DNA from: an uncultured Eubacterium sp.
Lineage (GTDB): Bacteria > Bacillota > Clostridia > Lachnospirales > Lachnospiraceae
Reading direction: 5' to 3'
Assembly: GCA_910589595.1 (NCBI GenBank)
Contig: CAJUTM010000006.1
Location: 70,888 to 134,887 of the forward strand
Length of the DNA: 64,000 bases
Shown here: positions 8,505 to 15,574 of the stretch, one piece after another
Layout of the letters: each line of letters begins with the position of its first letter
Numbering within the stretch: the first letter of the stretch is position 1
Program-made: the position numbers and the translations under genes
Notes under the pieces: generated by a model
Seen by the model: only the letters and a program-made list of their open reading frames with translations
Database searches by the model: none
What the model was told of the DNA's origin: nothing

Positions 8505-8640
8505 CCATTCCGAAGCGCAGCGGAGGAAGTACGAGCAAAAAACAGCGTAGCTGTTTTTGCTCTGTACATCAATACTATTTGTGACGCTTCGGCACAAATA
8601 GTGGTGTGAAAAATAAGCTATCAAGCTTATTTTTCACACT
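8505..8640 (-). repeat. Three-hairpin repeat element, copy A (5' region of the ClC gene)
   Basis: A 136-bp unit matches copy B (45077-45212) at 128 of 136 positions. It holds three hairpins: 8533-8562; 8574-8602 (10-bp perfect stem, nine-base loop 8584-8592); and 8604-8639 (16-bp perfect stem, four-base loop). Read on the minus strand, the element ends just before the GGAG and start codon of the ClC gene. The segment 8510-8518 can pair with the middle loop. Four of the eight differences from copy B are two compensatory base-pair changes in the outer stem of the third hairpin. It could be a cis-regulatory RNA, a small non-autonomous mobile repeat, or both. Confidence 0.8.
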
Positions 8641-8648
8641 AACTCCAT

Positions 8649-8690
8649 TTCGGGAATATTTTCTGTTACTTATACTATCATAATCCCGAA
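8649..8690. promoter_or_regulatory. Inverted repeat around a probable promoter of the ClC gene
   Basis: The perfect arms TTCGGGA (8649-8655) and TCCCGAA (8684-8690) bracket an AT-rich stretch. On the minus strand that stretch contains -10-like sequence (TATGAT and TATAAG). The site lies upstream of repeat copy A and may be a regulator site or the left boundary of the element. No convincing -35 box was found. Confidence 0.3.
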
Positions 8691-8764
8691 GAGAAATCTA
8701 CTGCCACAAATGAAAACAATGGTTTCTTTTTGTATCCCCTCTACTCCCCACTACATAAAAACGT

Positions 8765-9802
8765 TTATGCGGTTACCTGTATGTGACAGGTTTCTTTTGT
8801 GCCGTCCTCCGAGGCATAGATATAGCAGCTTCCTTTCTTTTTAGCCGTTACTTTTCCCATGCTGTCCACGCTCGCGACAGCTGATTTGCTGCTTTTCCAT
8901 GCGGGCGCATTGCCGGAACTGACAGCAGCTGTCAGCTTTAACGATTTGCCCTTTTTAATCGTGGCGGATGATTTGCTCAGTGAAATCATCGGAGATTTTA
9001 CAGTAATCTCGCATTCCTTTGTGACGCCGTCCAGATTGGCAGTAATAATTGCCGTTCCGTGTTTGATGGCGGTCACTCTGCCGCTTTTGCTTACCGTGGC
9101 AACGCTTTTTTTCTTTGTTTTCCATGTCACGCTGCGGCCGGAAGATGTCTTTGCCTGCAGGGCCAGACTCTGTTTCCGGTAAAGAGAAGCGCTTTTGCGG
9201 CTCAGCGTAATTTTTGGCTTTTTCACTGTCAACCGGCATACTTTCGTGCTTCCGTCAGCCTTTGCGGTGAGATTCGTCTCGCCGGTTTTCCGCGCCGTTA
9301 TCCTGCCGTTTTCGTCTATTGTGGCAACGCTGGATTTTTGGGATTTCCATGTGACGGGTGAGCCGTTAGATGTACTCGCCTTTATCGTCGCGCAGGTTCC
9401 ATTTTCTATCGTGAGATTAGATGCTGACAAGGTGATTTGAGTCTTTTCAACCGTCACCTGACAACTGGCTTCTCCGCCTGTTACCTTGCCCGTAATTTTG
9501 CAGGTTCCCGCTTTCTTTGCGGTGATTTGCCCGTAAGTGTTGACAGAGGCAACGCTTGATTTACTGCTTTTCCAGACGATACGCTTGCCATTGCTGGCGA
9601 CGCCTGTGAGAAAACAGCTCTGCCCGATACGCAATGTGCAGTTGTATCTCGATAAGAGAACAAGAGCATAGCCGCCAGCAGACTGTACGGAAGTAACATG
9701 TGTTGTGAATAATGTGGCGATAAGCGCCAATGAGAGCAGAATGGATGTTCCCTTATGCAGGAACAATTTCTGCCTGTGGAATTGTTTTGATAAATATCTC
9801 AT
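8765..9802 (-). CDS. Secreted protein with four BIG2 (bacterial Ig-like 2) repeats
   Basis: The 345-residue protein starts at ATG 9802 with GGAGGGG six bases upstream. It opens with a basic segment and a hydrophobic stretch (SILLSLALIATLFTTHVTSVQSA) that looks like a signal peptide. Four BIG2-type units of about 75 residues follow. Each has a W-K-S/T-K-S-V-A-S/T core, then G-x-I/V-T-A-K/I and a closing C-x-I/L-T-V strand. The protein is strongly lysine/serine/threonine rich. No catalytic domain, LPXTG motif or other anchor is visible, so it is probably an exported adhesive or structural wall-associated protein. Its binding partner is unknown. Confidence 0.85.
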   Translation of the reverse strand: MRYLSKQFHRQKLFLHKGTSILLSLALIATLFTTHVTSVQSAGGYALVLLSRYNCTLRIGQSCFLTGVASNGKRIVWKSSKSSVASVNTYGQITAKKAGTCKITGKVTGGEASCQVTVEKTQITLSASNLTIENGTCATIKASTSNGSPVTWKSQKSSVATIDENGRITARKTGETNLTAKADGSTKVCRLTVKKPKITLSRKSASLYRKQSLALQAKTSSGRSVTWKTKKKSVATVSKSGRVTAIKHGTAIITANLDGVTKECEITVKSPMISLSKSSATIKKGKSLKLTAAVSSGNAPAWKSSKSAVASVDSMGKVTAKKKGSCYIYASEDGTKETCHIQVTA

Positions 9803-9960
9803 ATAAGACCCCTCCTCTGTGTGAGGAGAGTGAGGGGATGGTTGTAATATAACACAGATGAATGTGGAAAACAAGTGGCTTTTATCCGTTATCTAAGCGG
9901 TTTGAGCTGTTAAAAATAAAATCGGGGAGAGGTAAGAGACTGCGCACCCGTCAAAGGGCG

Positions 9961-10704
9961 TCAGTAACAATCTTTATAAGGGGAATTGCTAATTCCTTTT
10001 GCTTCCAGTTTTGTAACAATTCCGTCAAGCACCGGCCGGCAGATTTTTTTGAACCATTTTGCGCCGCCAAACAATTTCACCAAAGTAGGACTGATTGCAT
10101 AATAGAGGCGAATCAATCCCTTTCCGTACCATCTTTTTGCGAGAAAGCCGTCGCGAAAACGGCGGAGTACCCACACTTGCGAACAGTCGTAAGAACCGTA
10201 AACGGCAGTAGCCACGTAACAGCCTCTTCGTCTGTTGTGTTTTTTCACATTTTTATGGCTGTTGTTTTTGCCGGCAGGAGTGGAAGAATTACTTTGTATC
10301 ATACTGCTTTTGGCAATGAATGCGCCGGCATCTTTTTGTATCATCTCATGTTCAATTAGTTTCTGGCGGATGTTGTCCACAATTTCGCCGTTTGCGGTTT
10401 CCGGAAGCAGCGGGTCGCTCTTGAAGTCAATAATTAATTTGTTATCAATAGTCAGTGCCATTTCTATTCTCTGGTCGCTGTCCGCAATTACCCCATCCGG
10501 CAGATAATTCAGCAGATAACTGTGAAAACCGCGTACTTTGTATCCACGCTCGAGAAAAGGATTGTGACGGTAAAAATCACCTTCCATTTTTACACCGTAT
10601 TCCCGTAGCGCCTCAACTACGATTTTTGCCCAGCATTCACCTGCTGTGTCGACATTCACCATCTCATCCGGCGCAAGATAATCAAAATAATATGCTCTTG
10701 CCAT
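9961..10704 (-). CDS. CFI-box-CTERM domain protein of unknown function
   Basis: The 247-residue protein starts at ATG 10704 with GGAGG six bases before. Residues 1-110 form an unrecognised soluble domain (MARAYYFDYLAPDEMVNVDT). A low-complexity basic linker follows, then the conserved C-terminal block GCYVATAVYGSYDC with RRFRDGFLAKRWYGKGLIRLYYAISPTLVK. That block is known in Clostridia as the CFI-box C-terminal domain; its role is not established. No signal peptide or membrane span is clear. The gene is divergent from the recombinase gene at 11204. The putative invertible segment (10796-11142) lies directly upstream, so its expression may be phase-variable. No good promoter faces this gene in the present orientation. 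Confidence 0.75.
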   Translation of the reverse strand: MARAYYFDYLAPDEMVNVDTAGECWAKIVVEALREYGVKMEGDFYRHNPFLERGYKVRGFHSYLLNYLPDGVIADSDQRIEMALTIDNKLIIDFKSDPLLPETANGEIVDNIRQKLIEHEMIQKDAGAFIAKSSMIQSNSSTPAGKNNSHKNVKKHNRRRGCYVATAVYGSYDCSQVWVLRRFRDGFLAKRWYGKGLIRLYYAISPTLVKLFGGAKWFKKICRPVLDGIVTKLEAKGISNSPYKDCY

Positions 10705-10795
10705 CGTAAGCCTCCATTTCTTTTCCTTATGTGTTTTCTGCTTGTAGGCATTTTGTGAGAAAAATATATGCCTGCAATATTGGAACAAACGAAAA

Positions 10796-10820
10796 TGTAA
10801 CAAAATTACTATTCTGTTAC
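10796..10820 (+). repeat. Left site of putative invertible segment (IRL)
   Basis: The site has outer arms GTAACA (10797-10802) and TGTTAC (10815-10820) around a 12-base asymmetric centre that includes TTACTA. Compared with the reverse complement of 11118-11142 it matches at 21 of 25 positions, including the centre. The shape, two inverted recombinase-type arms around an asymmetric core, fits a tyrosine-recombinase crossover site. Confidence 0.65.
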
Positions 10821-11086
10821 ATTGTAGAAAAATTCCTTGTTTTTCTGCGTTTTACAATAACACACAACCGCCTTAAACAAAAAAAGTATCTCCTGATTTT
10901 TCTAATCTTATGACTCTGGTAGCATTTTATCACTTTTGGCAGCAGACAGTGAGTTTTGCGAGAGGCGGCGAAAGACTTATGTAAACGAAAGAAACGATTT
11001 ATTTTTCGTCGGGAGCAGCATACCGGACAAGATACCGCAGGATACCCATTACATTGATATTAAATTATTAAGCCTCCAAATTTCCC

Positions 11087-11115
11087 TTTACACTTCCCAC
11101 GATTGGTGATAAAAT
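11087..11115 (+). promoter_or_regulatory. Strong promoter inside the putative invertible segment, facing the recombinase gene
   Basis: The -35 element TTTACA (11087-11092), a 17-base spacer and the -10 element TAAAAT (11110-11115) match the sigma-A consensus well. Transcription would start inside the right repeat at about 11122 and run into the recombinase and NUDIX genes. If the segment inverted, the promoter would face the CFI-box gene. Confidence 0.65.
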
Positions 11116-11117
11116 TA

Positions 11118-11142
11118 GTAACAGATTAGTAAAAATGTTACA
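11118..11142 (-). repeat. Right site of putative invertible segment (IRR)
   Basis: The site has GTAACA (11118-11123), a 12-base centre and TGTTAC (11136-11141). Its reverse complement matches the left site at 21 of 25 positions; the mismatches are positions 8-10 and 17. The distance between the outer edges of the two sites is 347 bp. Confidence 0.65.
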
Positions 11143-11203
11143 GGTGTCCTCTTGCCTCTGATAGGTTATACTTAAACTATCAAAGATAAGGGGGCATATT
11201 ATT

Positions 11204-11776
11204 ATGGCAGAAACAGAACCAATCAGAAGTAAGAAACAGTTAAAAGAACTGGCAGGATACTATTTGAAAAAGGGACAATTGCGCAATTATACGCTGATTG
11301 TCATGGGAGTATATACGGCATTAAGAATCAGCGATTTATTACGTTTACAATGGTCAGATGTATATGATGAAGAACAAAAGAAATCTTACACTCATATTAC
11401 GGTAACGGAGAAAAAGACAAAGAAGACGAAAACGATTGCCCTGAACAAACAAGTCATTGGCGCGCTGCGGCAGCAGTTCCTCCACCGTCGGGGGGAATTT
11501 ATTTTTGCCAATAACCGCAAAGACGCCAAGGCGATTAGTCGGGTTCAGGCATGGCGTATCATTCGTGCGGCGGCGACGGCGATTGGTCTCAATGGCAAGA
11601 TTTCCTGCCACAGTTTGCGCAAGACTTTCGGTTATCATGCATGGACGAGCAATGTAGTTTCTCCGGTAGTGATTATGGAAATTTATAATCACAGTGATTT
11701 TAAAGTTACGAAACGTTATCTGGGTATTACGCAGGATGATTTGAATGCGGCATATATGGGGATACAGTTGATTTGA
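11204..11776 (+). CDS. Small tyrosine recombinase (catalytic domain only)
   Basis: The 190-residue protein is a lone tyrosine-recombinase catalytic domain. It shows the catalytic Arg41 (TALRISD), a lysine in the beta-hairpin TEKKTKKTK near 70-75, His136 and Arg139 (HSLRKT), His163 (YNHSD) and the nucleophile Tyr172 (KRYLGI). The N-terminal SAM-like core-binding domain of larger integrases is absent. In that respect it resembles the roughly 200-residue FimB/FimE-type invertases. AAGGGGG lies about 10 bases before the ATG. The gene lies just outside a pair of inverted repeats flanking a promoter, so its likely task is inversion of that segment; this is inference. No phage or transposon genes accompany it. 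Confidence 0.85.
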   Translation: MAETEPIRSKKQLKELAGYYLKKGQLRNYTLIVMGVYTALRISDLLRLQWSDVYDEEQKKSYTHITVTEKKTKKTKTIALNKQVIGALRQQFLHRRGEFIFANNRKDAKAISRVQAWRIIRAAATAIGLNGKISCHSLRKTFGYHAWTSNVVSPVVIMEIYNHSDFKVTKRYLGITQDDLNAAYMGIQLI

Positions 11777-11803
11777 CAAAATAACAGCAGGGGGGTAATT
11801 TCA

Positions 11804-12370
11804 ATGGAATTTAAGAAAATAGAGAAAAAGCATGCGGGAAAATTTATTCACCGCTATGATATCACCTATGATTTAGGGCAGGGACGGGAAAAAGTCTATG
11901 AAATGATTAGTCGGGACAGTGAAATTGACAGTCTGGAGCGTCTGCAGAGACGCAATCCTGACGCTGTTGTTCTCATTCTCCACGATGAAAGCGGAGAGAA
12001 GCTTCTTTTGAATCGCGAATTTCGTCTGGCAGCAGGGACTTGGGTTTACAATTTTCCTGCCGGACTGTTGGAAGCGGGCGAGACGCCGGAGCAGGCGGCC
12101 GCAAGGGAGCTGAAAGAGGAAACCGGACTGCAGCTTACCGCTATTGATGACATGATGGGATACAGTTACAGTGCGATTGGCTTTTCCAACGAAAGCAATC
12201 TGTGTATTGTCGGCAGGGCCGCGGGACAGTTTGCCGAAAGCAGTTCTGCCGCAGAAGAAATTGAGGCCGGCTGGTTTACGAAAGAAGAAGTGAGGGAATT
12301 GATGAAACATAGTATATTTGCGGCGAGAACACAGGCGTATTGTTACTTGTGGAGCAGAGAAAGGCTATAA
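11804..12370 (+). CDS. NUDIX hydrolase (ADP-ribose pyrophosphatase-like)
   Basis: The 188-residue protein has a full Nudix box at residues 87-109 (GLLEAGE, then RELKEETGL). Its overall layout is that of ADP-sugar pyrophosphatases, which cleave ADP-ribose to AMP and ribose-5-phosphate. The upstream WVYNFPAG segment is typical of that subgroup. GGGGGG lies about eight bases before the ATG. It starts 27 bases after the recombinase stop and is probably cotranscribed with it. A strong terminator follows at 12377. The exact substrate cannot be fixed by sequence. Confidence 0.88.
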   Translation: MEFKKIEKKHAGKFIHRYDITYDLGQGREKVYEMISRDSEIDSLERLQRRNPDAVVLILHDESGEKLLLNREFRLAAGTWVYNFPAGLLEAGETPEQAAARELKEETGLQLTAIDDMMGYSYSAIGFSNESNLCIVGRAAGQFAESSSAAEEIEAGWFTKEEVRELMKHSIFAARTQAYCYLWSRERL

Positions 12371-12376
12371 GATAAA

Positions 12377-12436
12377 GACTGCCCGCACAAGCGATTTTGA
12401 ATCGCCGGTACGGGCAGTCCGCAAAATAGTTTTTAT
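12377..12436. terminator. Rho-independent (bidirectional) terminator between NUDIX and putP
   Basis: The 9-bp perfect stem GACTGCCCG/CGGGCAGTC spans 12377-12419, with an inner GCGATT/AATCGC stem. It is followed by a T-rich tract (12427-12436). It sits between two converging genes and can serve both. Confidence 0.8.
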
Positions 12437-13971
12437 TTGCTCAGCAAAGATTTACTTTCCACATAATCTTTTGCTTTTTCAAAATCATCCAAAATGCTCT
12501 GTTCCGGTTTCTTTGTACACAGGCTGACGATTACGATACATGCCAGACTGAAGAAGAAGCCGAGCAGCAGGGAGTAAATACCGGTAGCGTCAGACAATGT
12601 GCTGCCATTTACAAGTGGAACGTAGTCCCAGATAATGACAAAGAGACCGCCGGATAAAATACCCGAAACAGCTCCTGCCAGATTGGTGCGCTTCCAAAAC
12701 AGGGAGCATACGACAAGCGGCCCGAAAGCAGAACCGAGTCCGGCCCATGCATCTGACACTAACTTCATAATACTGCTGTCCGGGTCCCATGCAATCAGAA
12801 AGGCAAGAATGGCAATAATGGCAACTGTCAGGCGGCTGATTTTCAAAACCTTTTTATCGTCGGCATCCGGTTTGATAATATTTTTATAAATATCTTTCGA
12901 CACGGAAGAAGCACAGACAAGGAGCTGCGAGTCAGCGGTTGACATAATGGCTGCCAGAATTCCACACAGGAATAATCCGCCGATAAAGATTAAAACAATA
13001 TTACCGGAGAATACATGTTGTATCATCTGTATAAATACATTCTCGCTATCTTCAAGCGCTCCTCCGAGAAAGGCCCGTCCGACAACACCAATCGCCCATG
13101 CGGCAATAAGTGAAATGGCTACCCAGATAATAGCAATTGTGCTTGATTTTTTGATTTCTTTTTCACTGCGGATTGCCATGAAGCGGACGAGGATGTGCGG
13201 CATACCGCAATATCCGAGACCCCATGCCAATTGTGAAATAATTTCAACAAAAGTGTAAGGTTTGCCGTCGTTAGAAAACAGACTCATATAGTCAGAGCTA
13301 ACGACGCCAGTTCCTGCCAGAGCAGCGCTAAAGTCTGATTGAATCATAGCATAAGCAGCAATCGGTACGATGAGAAGAGCGATAAGCATCATCGTTCCCT
13401 GAATAAAATCCGTAGTACACACGGCGAGAAAGCCGCCGAGGAACGTGTATGTAAGAATAACAATAGCGCCAATCGCCAGAGCGATATGGTAGTCAATGCC
13501 GAATACATTATTGAACAATTTACCGCCTGATGCCAGTGCAGAGGCTGTATACACGAGAAAGAAAATGACAATTACAATAGAAGAAATGCTCAGCAGTATT
13601 TTCTTCGTATCGTGAAAACGGTTTTCAAAAAACTCTGGCAGTGTCAGCGAATTATTGGCTACGATTGTATAGCGGCGCAGCCGTTTGGCAATGAGCAGCC
13701 AGTTGAGCACAGTGCCGAGAAACAGTCCTATGGCTATCCATGCCTGACCGGTGCCAAATGCATAGATCGAGCCAGGCAGCCCCATCAGAAGCCAGCCGCT
13801 CATATCGGAAGCCTGCGCAGATAAGGCGGCAACCCAGCCATTGAGACCGCGGCCTCCAAGGAAATAATCCTCCGTGTTTTTTGTTTTTTTCATAGACATG
13901 ATTCCGATAAAAATCATAATTAACAGGTAACATGCAAATGCTATTAAGATAGCAATGGAACTTCCAGACAT
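12433..13971 (-). CDS. putP: Sodium/proline symporter (SSS family)
   Basis: The 512-residue protein starts at ATG 13971 (MSGSSIAILIAFACYLLIM) behind AGGGGA. It has about thirteen transmembrane segments. PutP-typical signatures are TEDYFLGGRGLNGWVAALSAQASDMSGWLLMGLPG in the first third, NSLTLPEFFENRF, and ADSQLLVCASSVSKDIYK in the sodium-site region. These fit the sodium/proline branch of the solute:sodium symporter family. The promoter at 14051-14079 serves it. No proline-catabolic genes adjoin it, so the substrate call rests on family resemblance only. Confidence 0.9.
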   Translation of the reverse strand: MSGSSIAILIAFACYLLIMIFIGIMSMKKTKNTEDYFLGGRGLNGWVAALSAQASDMSGWLLMGLPGSIYAFGTGQAWIAIGLFLGTVLNWLLIAKRLRRYTIVANNSLTLPEFFENRFHDTKKILLSISSIVIVIFFLVYTASALASGGKLFNNVFGIDYHIALAIGAIVILTYTFLGGFLAVCTTDFIQGTMMLIALLIVPIAAYAMIQSDFSAALAGTGVVSSDYMSLFSNDGKPYTFVEIISQLAWGLGYCGMPHILVRFMAIRSEKEIKKSSTIAIIWVAISLIAAWAIGVVGRAFLGGALEDSENVFIQMIQHVFSGNIVLIFIGGLFLCGILAAIMSTADSQLLVCASSVSKDIYKNIIKPDADDKKVLKISRLTVAIIAILAFLIAWDPDSSIMKLVSDAWAGLGSAFGPLVVCSLFWKRTNLAGAVSGILSGGLFVIIWDYVPLVNGSTLSDATGIYSLLLGFFFSLACIVIVSLCTKKPEQSILDDFEKAKDYVESKSLLSK

Positions 13972-14050
13972 AAAAGAATCCCCTTTCGTAAGTAGTTGTA
14001 AAAGGTGCGGTTCCCATGTCAGGATGACAGAACACAAACACCTGTGACGT

Positions 14051-14079
14051 AGTATACCATAAAAATGTTTCCGGTGCAA
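14051..14079 (-). promoter_or_regulatory. Predicted promoter of putP
   Basis: On the minus strand TTGCAC (complement of 14074-14079) and TATACT (complement of 14051-14056) are separated by exactly 17 bases. The -10 box is about 80 bases upstream of the start codon. Confidence 0.6.
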
Positions 14080-14128
14080 ATTTGCGTTGTTTTCTTGTGA
14101 AAAACAGGGTTTGCTTTTGTAAAATCAG

Positions 14129-14157
14129 TTGGAATACAGAAGTAAAAGTGCTATACT
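14129..14157 (+). promoter_or_regulatory. Predicted promoter of the pyrimidine-nucleoside phosphorylase gene
   Basis: TTGGAA (14129-14134), a 17-base spacer and TATACT (14152-14157) precede the ribosome site of the gene by about 35 bases. Open-frame sequence further upstream (from 14082) overlaps this promoter and is not counted as coding. Confidence 0.55.
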
Positions 14158-14201
14158 ATATAGAAATGATACGAAAAACAAAATCGCGGGGAGGTATGCA
14201 G

Positions 14202-15530
14202 ATGGGGAGCGGACGTTTTGTGGACAGCATCCGCAAAAAGCGCATGGGGATAGCGCTGACGGCGCAGGAGATTCAGGAAATGATTGTCCGTTATGTGGCG
14301 GGTGATATTCCAGATTATCAGATGTCTGCCATGCTGATGGCAATATGTTTTCAGGGGATGAATGATGAGGAATTGACGACGTTGACAACGGCGATGCGAG
14401 ATTCCGGCGAAGTAATCGATTTATCAGCGATTGCCGGCGTTAAAGTGGACAAGCACTCGACGGGCGGTGTAGGAGATAAGACAACGCTGATTGTTGGGCC
14501 GATTGTCGCTGCCTGCGGCGTACCAGTAGCAAAGATGAGCGGGCGCGGTCTTGGGTTTACCGGAGGAACGCTCGATAAACTGGAATCAATTCCTAATTTT
14601 CGTGTCAGTCTGAGCGGGGAGGAATTTGTCCGCGCGGTGAAAGAAAACGGAATCAGTGTAATCGGGCAGACGGAAAATTTGGCGTCGGCGGACAAGGCCC
14701 TCTATGCGCTACGTGACGTCACAGGCACGGTCGACAGTATTCCGCTTATCGCGGCGTCGATTATGAGTAAAAAGCTGGCGGCTGGCAGCGATAAAATCTT
14801 ACTTGATGTAACGACGGGAAGCGGAGCTTTTATAAAGGACATAGAGGGGGCGTATGCGCTTGCCAGACGAATGGTGGCGATTGGCAAAGGCGCGGGAAAG
14901 GAGACGGCAGCCATGCTTACCAGCATGGAAGAACCGTTAGGCGAAGCGGTTGGCAACAATCTGGAAGTAATCGAAGCGTTGCGGACGCTGCAGGGAAGTG
15001 GGCCGGAAGATGTCAAAGAGATATGTCTGGCGTTAGCGGGTATGATGTTATCGCTTGCCAAAACGAAAGAGGGCGAAACGGCGCTTTCGTTTGAGGAGGG
15101 AAAAGAAGAGGCGCGTGAGGCGCTTGAAAGCGGCAGGGCGTTTGCGAAGTTTCGGGATATGGTACAGACACAGGGCGGAGACGTCAGATATATTGACGAG
15201 CCGGAGCGCTTTGAAAAGGCAGAGGTGACAGAAGAGCTGACAGCGCAAGCCGATGGATATATTGTGAAAATGAACACCGAGGGATTTGGTATCGCGGCGG
15301 GAATGCTTGGCGCAGGCAGGGAGACAAAAGAGAGCACGATTGACAACAGTGCGGGCATTCTTGTGAAGAAGAAAACAGGGGAGTATGTAAAGAAAGGCGA
15401 TGTACTTGCCGTTTGCTGCGGCTCAAGGCCGGAACAGGTGACAAGAGCGCTGGCGTATTTACAAGATTGTATTGTCATCGGCCCGCAGCAACCGGAGCCG
15501 CTTAAATTAATAGTGGATATTATAGGTTAA
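14202..15530 (+). CDS. Pyrimidine-nucleoside (thymidine) phosphorylase
   Basis: This enzyme splits pyrimidine nucleosides with phosphate to give the base and (deoxy)ribose-1-phosphate, for salvage or sugar use. The 442-residue protein has the family signature KVDKHSTGGVGDKTTL, the phosphate/substrate loop KMSGRGLGFTGGTLDKLESIPNF and MSKKLAAGSDKILLDVTTGSGAF. The C-terminal alpha/beta domain ends in AYLQDCIVIG. Length fits the Firmicute Pdp/DeoA type. ATG 14202 is seven bases behind GAGG; ATG 14196 is too close to the ribosome site. It stands alone, with its own promoter. Confidence 0.93.
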   Translation: MGSGRFVDSIRKKRMGIALTAQEIQEMIVRYVAGDIPDYQMSAMLMAICFQGMNDEELTTLTTAMRDSGEVIDLSAIAGVKVDKHSTGGVGDKTTLIVGPIVAACGVPVAKMSGRGLGFTGGTLDKLESIPNFRVSLSGEEFVRAVKENGISVIGQTENLASADKALYALRDVTGTVDSIPLIAASIMSKKLAAGSDKILLDVTTGSGAFIKDIEGAYALARRMVAIGKGAGKETAAMLTSMEEPLGEAVGNNLEVIEALRTLQGSGPEDVKEICLALAGMMLSLAKTKEGETALSFEEGKEEAREALESGRAFAKFRDMVQTQGGDVRYIDEPERFEKAEVTEELTAQADGYIVKMNTEGFGIAAGMLGAGRETKESTIDNSAGILVKKKTGEYVKKGDVLAVCCGSRPEQVTRALAYLQDCIVIGPQQPEPLKLIVDIIG

Positions 15531-15574
15531 ATTTGGTAAAATAAAAATAATACTTACTTATTTGGAGGATGTCT

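Larger units (their letters stand above)
10705..11203. other. 500-bp intergenic region containing a putative invertible promoter segment
   Basis: No convincing gene is found here. Short open stretches in several frames (around 10910-11100) lack ribosome sites and recognised motifs. The region contains two 25-bp sites in inverted orientation (10796-10820 and 11118-11142). A strong rightward promoter (11087-11115) lies between them. A further inverted repeat TGATAG/CTATCA (11159-11182) lies just before the recombinase ribosome site. Confidence 0.6.

Noticed and set aside
8497..8538. In-frame N-terminal extension MLVLPPLRFG of the ClC protein (and the same extension of the GH43 protein at 45069-45110)
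   Set aside because: The identical peptide before two unrelated proteins comes from the shared repeat element; proper ribosome sites lie before the downstream ATGs at 8496 and 45068.
9802..10704. CRISPR or tandem DNA repeats in the BIG2 region
   Set aside because: The repetition is at protein level (four Ig-like units of differing DNA sequence), with no short identical direct repeats and spacers.
11159..11182. TGATAG/CTATCA inverted repeat before the recombinase as a third recombination site
   Set aside because: Its arms and spacing do not resemble the GTAACA-N12-TGTTAC sites; more likely an operator or chance palindrome.
14702..15478. 258-codon open frame on the minus strand
   Set aside because: It lies wholly inside the pyrimidine-nucleoside phosphorylase gene on the other strand, with Ser/Pro-rich shadow composition and no ribosome site.
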